NCBI RefSeq assembly: GCF_003362725.1
Contig: NZ_QKTV01000001.1
Location: 620,001 to 684,000, forward strand
Length of the DNA: 64,000 bases
Direction: 5' to 3'
From: Winogradskyella aurantiaca
Lineage (GTDB): Bacteria; Bacteroidota; Bacteroidia; Flavobacteriales; Flavobacteriaceae
A model generated the notes under the pieces. It made no database searches and was not told the DNA's origin. It worked only from the letters and a program-made list of their open reading frames with translations. The position numbers and the translations under genes are program-made. This document shows, in pieces, positions 1-8,191 of the stretch (positions are counted from its first letter, which is position 1; every line of letters begins with the position of its first letter).

Positions 1-106
1 CACTGACTTTTCTGTTATGGGTGAGCGCTTGGCTCATATGATTTTAACAAAAAAAAGAGAGCAAGTAGAAAACCCGAGTCGATTAATTTTAAGGCAATCT
101 TTGTGA
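1..106 (+). CDS. LacI-family transcriptional regulator, C-terminal end (partial)
   Basis: This is the last 34 codons of a gene that begins before the window; the frame starts at base 2 and the stop is TGA at 104-106. The tail contains MGERLAHMIL and ends in LILRQSL. That matches the usual end of LacI/GalR sugar-binding domains and resembles the end of the complete LacI protein at 13064-14104 (MGEKAAHLLI ... ADLVERES). It sits 48 bp upstream of the galactose transporter gene on the same strand. I infer that it is the local regulator of the galactose genes. The DNA-binding domain is outside the window, so the family call rests on the C-terminal pattern alone. Confidence 0.7.
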   Translation, partial: TDFSVMGERLAHMILTKKREQVENPSRLILRQSL

Positions 107-154
107 CAGTATATATGACATCTAAATCTGACTAACTAATAAATCAATAATTAC

Positions 155-1804
155 ATGAATTCTGGATTTCAATTTTTAGACTACGCCATTTTTATCGGTT
201 ATGCTATTATGATTCTTGGAATCGGATTGTGGGTATCCCGTGATAAAAAAGGCCAGCAAAAAAATGCTGAAGACTATTTTTTAGCAAGTAAGTCGTTACC
301 CTGGTGGGCCATTGGAGCCTCTCTCATAGCGGCCAATATATCTGCTGAACAATTTATTGGTATGTCGGGTTCAGGTTTTGCCTCTGGACTTGCTATAGCA
401 TCTTATGAATGGATGGCAGCTCTCACCCTAATCATAGTTGGGAAATATTTCCTTCCTATTTTCATTGAGAAAGGGCTTTATACAATTCCTGAGTTTGTAG
501 AACAGCGCTATTCTACCAACCTCAAAACCATTTTGGCAGTTTTTTGGATTGGTTTGTATGTTTTTGTTAACCTCGCTTCAGTCCTTTATCTAGGGGCCCT
601 GGCACTAGAGACTATTATGGGAATCCCACTTGTTTATGGAGTGATTGGATTGTCCTTATTCTCTGCAGCTTATTCGCTCTATGGTGGCTTGTCTGCAGTG
701 GCATGGACCGATGTTATCCAGGTTATATTTCTGGTTTTAGGAGGATTTTTAACTACGTATTTAGCTTTAGATTATGTGTCTAATGGAGAAGGCTTTATTG
801 CAGGATTGACTGCGGTGTATGATGCGGTACCAGAGCGGTTTGAAATGATTCTTGACGAGTCTAATCCGGAATATAAAAATCTTCCCGGAATAGCCGTACT
901 TGTTGGTGGTATGTGGGTTGCCAATTTGTACTACTGGGGATTCAATCAATACATTATTCAGCGCACATTGGCCGCCAAATCCCTGGCCGAAGCGCAAAAG
1001 GGGATCATCTTTGCAGCCTTCTTAAAGTTATTGATTCCATTAATTGTAGTCATTCCCGGTATTGCGGCCTATGTTATGATTAACGATCCTGAGATTATGA
1101 ATCGTCTGGGTGCTATGGGGCAAATGAATGTACCATCATTAGAATCGGCCGATAAAACCTATCCGTGGTTATTACAATTTTTACCTGTTGGATTAAAAGG
1201 GATAGCTTTTGCCGCCTTAGCGGCTGCTGTCGTAAGTTCCTTGGCATCCATGCTTAATTCTACATCAACGATTTTTACAATGGATATTTATAAGCAGTAC
1301 ATTAATAAAAATGCCGATGATAGAACTACCGTTAATACGGGTAGAATATCGGCGGCAGTTGCCTTGGTGATTGCTTGTATTATGGCCCCATTGCTGGGTG
1401 GGATTGATCAGGCATTCCAATTTATTCAGGAATACACCGGGTTGGTAAGCCCTGGAATCCTGGCGGTTTTCTTGTTAGGGCTCTTTTGGAAAAAGACAAC
1501 TAATAAGGCTGCGATTATTGGTGCCATAACCTCTGTGCCTATTGCCCTGTATTTTAAAGTAGCTCCAAAGGGGTGGTCAACATCTCCTGTTTTTATTGAT
1601 GTGCCATTTATGGATCAAATGGGATATACCTTATTGAGTACAATGGGGGTAATAATAGTGGCCAGTTATGTTCAACGCAAAGGACGAGATGATGCAAACG
1701 GTATTGAAATAACTAAGGAACTCTTTAAGACATCCCCAAAATTTAATATAGGCGCCTTCGCTATTATGCTGATTTTAGCAGCACTTTATGCCTTATTTTG
1801 GTAA
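155..1804 (+). CDS. sglT: Sodium/galactose symporter, vSGLT-like (SSS family)
   Basis: This 549-residue inner-membrane protein has about 14 hydrophobic segments and belongs to the solute:sodium symporter family. It resembles the Vibrio vSGLT galactose transporter along its whole length. The stretch from the SLPWW motif through ANISAEQFIGMSGSG (about residues 48-74) and ASYEWM (82-87) carries Gln and Glu at positions equivalent to the galactose ligands of vSGLT. NLYYWGFNQYIIQRT contains the Asn/Tyr gate region, and FQFIQEYTG supplies the later Gln. galK follows three bases after the stop, so transport and phosphorylation of galactose are coupled. No Shine-Dalgarno is visible, which is normal for this phylum. 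Glucose or another hexose is a possible alternative substrate. Confidence 0.93.
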   Translation: MNSGFQFLDYAIFIGYAIMILGIGLWVSRDKKGQQKNAEDYFLASKSLPWWAIGASLIAANISAEQFIGMSGSGFASGLAIASYEWMAALTLIIVGKYFLPIFIEKGLYTIPEFVEQRYSTNLKTILAVFWIGLYVFVNLASVLYLGALALETIMGIPLVYGVIGLSLFSAAYSLYGGLSAVAWTDVIQVIFLVLGGFLTTYLALDYVSNGEGFIAGLTAVYDAVPERFEMILDESNPEYKNLPGIAVLVGGMWVANLYYWGFNQYIIQRTLAAKSLAEAQKGIIFAAFLKLLIPLIVVIPGIAAYVMINDPEIMNRLGAMGQMNVPSLESADKTYPWLLQFLPVGLKGIAFAALAAAVVSSLASMLNSTSTIFTMDIYKQYINKNADDRTTVNTGRISAAVALVIACIMAPLLGGIDQAFQFIQEYTGLVSPGILAVFLLGLFWKKTTNKAAIIGAITSVPIALYFKVAPKGWSTSPVFIDVPFMDQMGYTLLSTMGVIIVASYVQRKGRDDANGIEITKELFKTSPKFNIGAFAIMLILAALYALFW

Positions 1805-1807
1805 TCA

Positions 1808-2965
1808 ATGATAACGATGACGTCGACAATGGTGAATGATTTAGAACAGGCTTTTTTTGAAAGGTTTCTAGTAAAACCTATCGTTGTTTTTTCTCCCGGA
1901 AGAATCAATTTTATTGGTGAACATACAGATTATAATAATGGCTTTGTTTTTCCCGCCGCAATTGATAAAGGGATTTATATGGCGTTAAGCCGTTCCACAG
2001 ATGAAAGATCGCAAATTTTGGCGCTTGACGTCGATGAATCGTATGATTTTGATATCAATGACCTGCAAGAGGAGCAATTAGGATCCTGGCAAGATTATTT
2101 ACTTGGGGTTCTCACCGAATTGAAAAAACAACATCAGGAATTTGATCAAATCAAAGTGCTATTCTCAGGGACTATTGCTATTGGTTCAGGATTATCCTCT
2201 TCTGCAGCTTTGGAAAATGCCTTCGTATTTGGCTTAAATGAGCTCTTTAGACTAAATCTTAGCAAGCATGAAATGATTCATATTTCACAGGCAGCTGAAC
2301 ATAATTTTGTAGGTGTTAAATGTGGTATCATGGATCAGTTTGCCAGTATGTATGGGAAGGAGGATGCGGGATTATTCCTGGATTGTAAAACCCTAGAATC
2401 CGATGAAATTCCTATGCAATTGGAAGGGGTGTCTTTAGTTTTAATTAATTCTAATGTCAAACACAAATTGGCTGAAAGTGCTTATAATAAAAGGCGTGCT
2501 ACATGTGAACGCGTGGCCAATTTTTTTCAAGTGGAATCATTGCGAGAGATCTCTTTAGATGATCTAGTCTCAGCCAGAGCAAACTTAGATGAAGAGGATT
2601 ATAGAAAAGCTAGTTATGTCTTAGAGGAAAACGAGAGGGTTTTAGCTTTTAGGGAAGCCGTTACCCAGAAGGACATTATTGGTATGGGGGAATTACTGTA
2701 CCAGTCACATGACGGTATGCGAAACAAGTATGAGGTGAGTTGTGTGGAAATAGATTTCCTCGTGGATTTTAGTAAACAATTTGATGGTGTTCATGGATCT
2801 CGCATGATGGGTGGAGGCTTTGGAGGTTGTACCATTAATCTGGTTGAAAATGGTGTTGAACAAGAGTTTATTGAGGCCATTAAGAAATCGTATATGACAA
2901 AATTCAATAAGACTTGTAATAGTATTAAAGTAGCATTATCCCATGGAACTAGAGGCATTAAATAG
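1808..2965 (+). CDS. galK: Galactokinase
   Basis: GalK phosphorylates galactose to galactose 1-phosphate with ATP, the first step of the Leloir pathway. The 385-residue protein has all GHMP-kinase signatures. The galactokinase motif GRINFIGEHTDYNNG lies at about 31-45, the ATP loop GSGLSSSAA at 126-134, the catalytic Asp in CGIMDQF at about residue 176, and the C-terminal MMGGGFGGCTI motif follows. In-frame ATGs at 1808, 1817 and 1829 are all possible starts; the first keeps the usual family length. The gene lies three bases after the symporter stop, and its last 23 bases overlap galT, which indicates one transcript. Confidence 0.96.
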   Translation: MITMTSTMVNDLEQAFFERFLVKPIVVFSPGRINFIGEHTDYNNGFVFPAAIDKGIYMALSRSTDERSQILALDVDESYDFDINDLQEEQLGSWQDYLLGVLTELKKQHQEFDQIKVLFSGTIAIGSGLSSSAALENAFVFGLNELFRLNLSKHEMIHISQAAEHNFVGVKCGIMDQFASMYGKEDAGLFLDCKTLESDEIPMQLEGVSLVLINSNVKHKLAESAYNKRRATCERVANFFQVESLREISLDDLVSARANLDEEDYRKASYVLEENERVLAFREAVTQKDIIGMGELLYQSHDGMRNKYEVSCVEIDFLVDFSKQFDGVHGSRMMGGGFGGCTINLVENGVEQEFIEAIKKSYMTKFNKTCNSIKVALSHGTRGIK

Positions 2966-3968
2966 AAGTTCTCACAGACGTTATAATATTCTTACTGGTG
3001 AGTGGGTATTGGTCTCACCCCATCGAACAAAGCGTCCCTGGCAAGGACAAGAAGAGGATTCAAATATAGATGATAGCCCTTCTTATGTTGAGGATTGCTA
3101 TTTATGCCCAGGAAACCTTAGAGCTAACGGTGAGAGAAATATAAACTATGAGGACACCTTTGTATTTGAGAATGATTTTGCGGCGATTCAATCGGATATT
3201 ACTTCGAAAAAATTTAAACAAGGATTGTTGCAAGCCGAAACAGAAACAGGTGTCTGTAAGGTGGTTTGTTTTAGCCCAGACCATTCTAAGAGTCTCGCCA
3301 ATTTAGGCCTGAGTGCTATAGAAAAGGTTATTGCGGTGTGGATGGATCAATATAAATTGTTGGGTACCATTGACGATATTAACTACGTACAAATTTTTGA
3401 AAATAAAGGGGCTGTTATGGGCTGTAGTAATCCGCACCCTCATGGACAAATCTGGGCCCATAGATCCATTCCCAATGAGATAGAAAAGAAAAATAGATTC
3501 CAAGAACAATATTTTCATGAAACTGGTAAATCTCTTGTAAAGGATTATCTCAGAGATGAATTAGAGAAAGGCGAACGAGTCTTATTTGAAAATTCAGATT
3601 TTGTGGTACTCATACCTTTTTGGGCAGTTTGGCCCTATGAGACCATGATTATTCCTAAGTCGCATCAATCGAGTATTGCCCAATTATCTCATGAACAAAT
3701 AAAGGCCTTTGCTGAGGCCATTTCCCTTTTAACTAAAATCTATGACCGCTTGTTCAAGGTTTCGTTTCCCTATTCCAGTGGTATACATCAGGCACCTACT
3801 CATAGTGCTTCAGTAAATCACTGGCATTGGCATATGAGTTTTTATCCACCATTATTGCGCAGTGCAACGGTCAAGAAGTTTATGGTAGGCTATGAGATGT
3901 TCGCCACTCCTCAAAGAGATCTCACACCAGAACAGGCTGCCACAACCTTACGATCCTTTATAAAATAA
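2943..3968 (+). CDS. galT: Galactose-1-phosphate uridylyltransferase
   Basis: GalT exchanges UMP between UDP-glucose and galactose 1-phosphate. The 341-residue protein starts with HRRYNILTGEWVLVSPHR, the conserved N-terminus of bacterial GalT, so the start inside the end of galK is right. Zinc-type Cys residues are visible in CYLCPGN, GCSNPHPHGQIWA is the first HIT-like motif, and NHWHWHMSFYPP is the later conserved His-rich segment. It is the last gene of the galactose operon. No galE or galM is present in the window. A strong hairpin terminator begins two bases after the stop. Confidence 0.96.
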   Translation: MELEALNRSSHRRYNILTGEWVLVSPHRTKRPWQGQEEDSNIDDSPSYVEDCYLCPGNLRANGERNINYEDTFVFENDFAAIQSDITSKKFKQGLLQAETETGVCKVVCFSPDHSKSLANLGLSAIEKVIAVWMDQYKLLGTIDDINYVQIFENKGAVMGCSNPHPHGQIWAHRSIPNEIEKKNRFQEQYFHETGKSLVKDYLRDELEKGERVLFENSDFVVLIPFWAVWPYETMIIPKSHQSSIAQLSHEQIKAFAEAISLLTKIYDRLFKVSFPYSSGIHQAPTHSASVNHWHWHMSFYPPLLRSATVKKFMVGYEMFATPQRDLTPEQAATTLRSFIK

Positions 3969-3969
3969 A

Positions 3970-3994
3970 AAAGCCCCTGTAAAAAAGGGGCTTT
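3970..3994. terminator. Bidirectional intrinsic terminator between galT and the amylase operon
   Basis: A perfect 9-bp inverted repeat, AAAGCCCCT (3970-3978) and AGGGGCTTT (3986-3994), encloses a 7-nt loop. It sits between the convergent stops of galT (3968) and the GH13 amylase (4017). On the minus strand the stem is followed by a T-rich tract. On the plus strand the stem ends in CTTT, so it can serve both operons. Confidence 0.88.
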
Positions 3995-4016
3995 CTGCTC
4001 GAAATAACACTTAAAT

Positions 4017-6902
4017 TTAGAGCTTGACTAACTTAGAGGTCATCATCTGACCTTCGCTATTAATAATCCGGAGCATATAAATTCCTGCGTTCAAGTTGGA
4101 AACATCAAAGTCTTGATTTGCCTGAAAATCACCTTTAAAACTACGAACCTGTTTTCCTGAAAGATCATAGACTTCTACTTGTTCAACTATTACATTTAGC
4201 TTAAACGTAGTCGAAGTTGGATTAGGGTAAAGAGCAAACGTATTGAACTCATTGTCATCTGTACTTAATGTTTCTGAAGGAACGTTTCCAAGAACCCAAA
4301 ATTGTCCTGGCTGTAAGGTGACAGAGTTGGTTGAATTGCTGATGGTGGTATTTCCTGTAGGATCCATCAGATCATACCATGTGTCAGTAACTCCGCCAGG
4401 GAAATTGGTGTTGACCGTCACTTCATTGACGTCAAAATTAGAAAGCACAATAACATTTCTTAATTCCGTATTGGGTATGGACGTGTCAAAAATGTCAATT
4501 CGAGGAGTGTAACTACCGCTACTTGTTGTAATTGTATAGTCTCCTTCAAAAACATCTTCACCTACTTTTAAGGCGTGTAGTTTGGCCCAATCATCATAAA
4601 TCTGTCTACGCATGGCATCACCTAACCAGTTTTCAACCCATTGTGGCTGAGGTTTGGTATCAAGTTTACAACCGTCATTGTTATAAGACCCATCAGAACA
4701 GGTGAATATGGAATTATTCATACCTAAATCACCAAAATGCCAAATCATTTTAGGTCCAGGTACTAGAACTGACACGGCTCCTAAAGCAGACATCCTTGAT
4801 AAGGCTGTATTCAAATCTTTCACATCATGAGAAGGATTGCTCGAATTACCGAACTCTGTATTTTTAAACATCAAACGTTCTTCGTCATGACTTTCAGGAT
4901 ATCCTAGGACACGCGGTCCAGTGAATCCATGGCTTTCATGTCCCATTCTAGATATATCCTTGTTACCGTTTTGACCCATAGTTAGTTCGTTATATGGATC
5001 GGTCATTTTACCCCACATCATAATGCCTTTTCCTTCATCAATACGATAATTAGCCCATTGCTGTTCTTCATTATCAGACCCAAGGTGTTCAAAAATGACA
5101 TAATGAGTATCATCCAAGGACCATGCATAATCTGCATATTCCCGGAGCACATCAACTCGGTCTTGCTGGTATAATTGGGTACAGTTAAAATCTCCTCCGT
5201 CAGTCCCATCACCACAGTTTTGGGTAAACCCTTTGGTTAAATCCCATCTGAAGCCATCAATTTTATATTCCTCAACCCAATGTTTAATAACACGTCTTGT
5301 ATATTCTTGAGTTAAATCCTGCTGATGATTAAAATCGTTTCCAACATTAAAAGAATGCGTTGGAAAAACGTTCAAATAAGGATTATCTGCAGAGGGGCGA
5401 CCCCAACCATCCCCATCTGGATCATCCATCCACATGCGAACCATTGGATTTCGTCCAAAGGCATGATTTAAGACGACGTCCAGGATAATGGCAATACCAT
5501 TTTGATGACACAGGTCTATAAATTCTTTAAGCTTATCAGGCGTACCATAGAATTTATCTAAAGCCATGTGAAATGACGTATTATAGCCCCAACTTTCATT
5601 GCCTTCAAATTCCATGACCGGCATAAGGTGAATAGCATTGATATTCAAATTTTTGAAATAGTCAATTCTGTCAATGAGATCCTGATAGTTTCTATTAGCA
5701 TCAAAATCCCTTACTAAGACTTCATAGACAATAAGATCTTCTTTTTTTGGTTTGTCAAAATTTGGTACTTGCCAATCGTAAGGGGTTTGACCCGTCTCCA
5801 AAACAGTCACTTCTCTTTCTTGTCCTTCAGGGTAATCTGGAATATTTGGAAATGATGAATCTGGAATAAAGGGGTCATCGAAAGGCGATAACACCAATGT
5901 TGAGAAGGGATCAGCAGTTTTTACTAAAACTGGTGAATCTGTAACAGGTGTCGCATCAAAAACCCAGTATTGGTAGGTTTCTACTTTGTTGGCGGTAAGA
6001 CCTGTTATTTCTAACCAATATTTACCTGTTGATGGATCCCGTTTCATGACATCATCATTTCCAGGAATATAGTTATTCCAACTTGCTGCAATTTGCACAA
6101 AATCTTTACCAGGGGCAGAGACTACTAGGGTAGCACGAGTGTTGTCATTTCCATAATTTACACCATCAACAACTCCGGCAGGTAAGGCTTCTTCAATAAC
6201 CGTTGGAACTATAAAGACCTCAAATGCAGCTTCCGCTGTGAGCGTTTCCCCCGGTGGGGTTCCAACAAACCTCAATATGCCACTTTCCGTGATATTAGTC
6301 GCATCTGCAACACAGTTAGGGAAACCACAAGTGCCACTGTCAATAAGTGTTTGAGAGTCCCCATTATCAAAATACAATTCAAAAGAGCCAGCAACAGTGG
6401 TGTTACCTTCAAAATCGATTGTTGCCACTATTTGTACATCATCACCTGAGTCAATTAGTATGAAATCTGTATCCGGTGAAGAGACATTGACGCGGACAAC
6501 CCCTACATTTTTTAGGTTATCACCACTCTGATTGGATCCGTCTTGGGATTTAATTAAAAATCCAATAGTGGTTATTCCCGGATCATTGAAAAAATCTTGA
6601 ACCACCCCAAAATCAAAAGTGTAGGTTCCGTTACCATTATCTGTGAATTTGGCAGTTTCTGGGGAGTTCCCAAAGTCTGATCCGGTAGCGTCTGGATTTC
6701 CAGAAAACTCCCCATCAGCATCAAAATGCCAGGCCCATAAATAAATGTCATCAACACCCCACTCAGACTGAGGGTCAAAATTTGATATGGTGAGGGTGGC
6801 ATTTTCATTAGCTTCAAAAAACTCAGGATTCCATGTAAACGTTTGTGAAAAAGTGAACATGGTTGCCAAGAGTGCTAACGCAATAAGTAATTTTTGCTTC
6901 AT
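4017..6902 (-). CDS. Secreted GH13 alpha-amylase with T9SS sorting domain
   Basis: The 961-residue exported amylase starts with a type I signal peptide (about residues 1-20, ending FTFSQ). N-terminal beta-rich regions (about 23-370) follow, probably starch-binding or CBM48-like. The GH13 barrel (about 385-800) shows the four conserved regions: DVVLNH at 475-480, GFRWD with nucleophile Asp554, the acid/base Glu605 in IFEH, and SHD at 671-673. Residues about 885-961 form a type A por-secretion C-terminal domain (LYPNPTSTTF ... GIYMLRI ... KLVKL). It should therefore leave the cell through the type IX system and be surface-attached or released. It is last in the susCDE arm, 81 bp after susE behind a hairpin. 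It probably fills the role of SusG. Confidence 0.93.
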   Translation of the reverse strand: MKQKLLIALALLATMFTFSQTFTWNPEFFEANENATLTISNFDPQSEWGVDDIYLWAWHFDADGEFSGNPDATGSDFGNSPETAKFTDNGNGTYTFDFGVVQDFFNDPGITTIGFLIKSQDGSNQSGDNLKNVGVVRVNVSSPDTDFILIDSGDDVQIVATIDFEGNTTVAGSFELYFDNGDSQTLIDSGTCGFPNCVADATNITESGILRFVGTPPGETLTAEAAFEVFIVPTVIEEALPAGVVDGVNYGNDNTRATLVVSAPGKDFVQIAASWNNYIPGNDDVMKRDPSTGKYWLEITGLTANKVETYQYWVFDATPVTDSPVLVKTADPFSTLVLSPFDDPFIPDSSFPNIPDYPEGQEREVTVLETGQTPYDWQVPNFDKPKKEDLIVYEVLVRDFDANRNYQDLIDRIDYFKNLNINAIHLMPVMEFEGNESWGYNTSFHMALDKFYGTPDKLKEFIDLCHQNGIAIILDVVLNHAFGRNPMVRMWMDDPDGDGWGRPSADNPYLNVFPTHSFNVGNDFNHQQDLTQEYTRRVIKHWVEEYKIDGFRWDLTKGFTQNCGDGTDGGDFNCTQLYQQDRVDVLREYADYAWSLDDTHYVIFEHLGSDNEEQQWANYRIDEGKGIMMWGKMTDPYNELTMGQNGNKDISRMGHESHGFTGPRVLGYPESHDEERLMFKNTEFGNSSNPSHDVKDLNTALSRMSALGAVSVLVPGPKMIWHFGDLGMNNSIFTCSDGSYNNDGCKLDTKPQPQWVENWLGDAMRRQIYDDWAKLHALKVGEDVFEGDYTITTSSGSYTPRIDIFDTSIPNTELRNVIVLSNFDVNEVTVNTNFPGGVTDTWYDLMDPTGNTTISNSTNSVTLQPGQFWVLGNVPSETLSTDDNEFNTFALYPNPTSTTFKLNVIVEQVEVYDLSGKQVRSFKGDFQANQDFDVSNLNAGIYMLRIINSEGQMMTSKLVKL

Positions 6903-6916
6903 AACAATATCTGATT

Positions 6917-6947
6917 AAAAAAGGCCATGTCTTATAATAACATGGCC
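6917..6947 (-). terminator. Intra-operon terminator or attenuator between susE and the amylase
   Basis: GGCCATGT (6923-6930) and ACATGGCC (6940-6947) form an 8-bp GC-rich stem with a 9-nt loop. Read on the minus strand, six T residues (6922-6917) follow the hairpin directly. It lies after the susE stop and ends 15 bases before the amylase start. It has the form of a rho-independent terminator that would lower amylase transcription relative to susCDE, or a 3'-end stabiliser of the susCDE mRNA. Confidence 0.7.
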
Positions 6948-6983
6948 CCTCTTATTAAACTCAAACTATATTATAATATTAAA

Positions 6984-8186
6984 TTATTCTAGAGTAATAG
7001 TCTTGTTAACGGTGTCAATAGTTGTCCAATACTTACCATCGGTTCCAATGAAAGCAAAGTTGCTATCACCATCTTCAGCGTTTACTAATTTTTCATCAAT
7101 AGTATAACCTTCGTCAACAAAATATGGGTAATTTAATCCAGATCCCCAGTCATTGTTAGTGGTGAAGAAACGGAAGTTGTTACCATCAGTAACAGATGTG
7201 TAGTTAGCCCATCCTTGGTATACACCGTCTCCTTCACACATAAACTGCTGTGGAGTGGTCCAGTCCCATCCAGTGTCTGTAAGACCAGCTCCAACACCCC
7301 ACATTTGATCAAGGTCACAAATCCCTTGTGCTGTTGGTTCAGATAATGTAATAGTCTTGGCTACAGCATCAATAGTTAAGAAGTACTTACCTGATGGTCC
7401 TGTAAACAAGAAGTTATTGTCACCATCCATTGCATCTTCAAACATTGGATCAATGGTATAACCGTCATCTATAAATCCAGGATAGTTAATACCAGATCCC
7501 CAATCGTTGTTAGTAGTAAAGAAACGGAAGTTACCATCTCCATCAACATTATTGATAAGGTCAACGTTTACTGTGTAGACATTGGTTCCTGAACAAGCAG
7601 CAACTTGAGGTGTAGCCCAATCCCATCCCGTAAATTTAACCGCAGCACCAACAAGGTAGAACTGATCGTTATCACAAACAGCTTCTTCTGGTCCGGACAC
7701 TTCTTCCAATACCATTGTTAAGGTTTGTGTATCAGAAACATTTGGTAAACTTCCTGGTTCTCCTAAAGTTGCAATCAATCTAAAAGATACTGGTCCAGTA
7801 TTTGGGTTAGGAGTATCGGGATCATTATCTAAGCCGGCTTCAGCAGCATAGCCTAACATGTCACCAATAGTAATTGCAATTTCGTTACCAGTTGTAGCAC
7901 CTACAACATCAGCATCACTAAAGTCACCAAGAATTGATTTCTCTAAGGTGTAAGTTATGTTCGTTGGAACATCTGTAGTCACGCTGTTCCAAGTAAAACG
8001 CTCAGCAAGGTTACTAGACGCTTGCGGTATTAAAATATATTCAGATTGAAACGTGTTAGAAAATGTTAAGTCTGAATTGTTGTTCGTTACAAACACCACA
8101 TCGTCATTAGACGAGCAGCTATTGAATCCTATAACGGCTAAAAGAAATAAGCCTAAAATTGATAATTTTTTCATTTTTATAATCAT
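6984..8186 (-). CDS. susE: SusE/SusF-like outer-membrane starch-binding lipoprotein
   Basis: The 400-residue lipoprotein has a lipobox ending GFNSC (Cys24), followed by acidic residues that suit surface export in this phylum. Residues about 30-165 form an SusE N-terminal Ig-like domain. Two homologous binding domains follow at about 174-282 and 293-400. Each contains GWDW.TPQ, NFRFFTTNNDWGSG.NYP, DGYTID and GKY..TID..TKTITL-type segments. The conserved Trp residues suit maltodextrin stacking. ATG codons at 8186 and 8174 are both possible; the second (MKKLSIL) gives a more typical signal peptide. The gene follows susD by five bases. SusE proteins bind starch but do not cleave it. Confidence 0.9.
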   Translation of the reverse strand: MIIKMKKLSILGLFLLAVIGFNSCSSNDDVVFVTNNNSDLTFSNTFQSEYILIPQASSNLAERFTWNSVTTDVPTNITYTLEKSILGDFSDADVVGATTGNEIAITIGDMLGYAAEAGLDNDPDTPNPNTGPVSFRLIATLGEPGSLPNVSDTQTLTMVLEEVSGPEEAVCDNDQFYLVGAAVKFTGWDWATPQVAACSGTNVYTVNVDLINNVDGDGNFRFFTTNNDWGSGINYPGFIDDGYTIDPMFEDAMDGDNNFLFTGPSGKYFLTIDAVAKTITLSEPTAQGICDLDQMWGVGAGLTDTGWDWTTPQQFMCEGDGVYQGWANYTSVTDGNNFRFFTTNNDWGSGLNYPYFVDEGYTIDEKLVNAEDGDSNFAFIGTDGKYWTTIDTVNKTITLE

Positions 8187-8191
8187 GTTAA

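Noticed and set aside
4243-4512. Plus-strand open frame inside the amylase gene
   Set aside because: It is antisense to a strongly supported GH13/T9SS coding region and has no family features.
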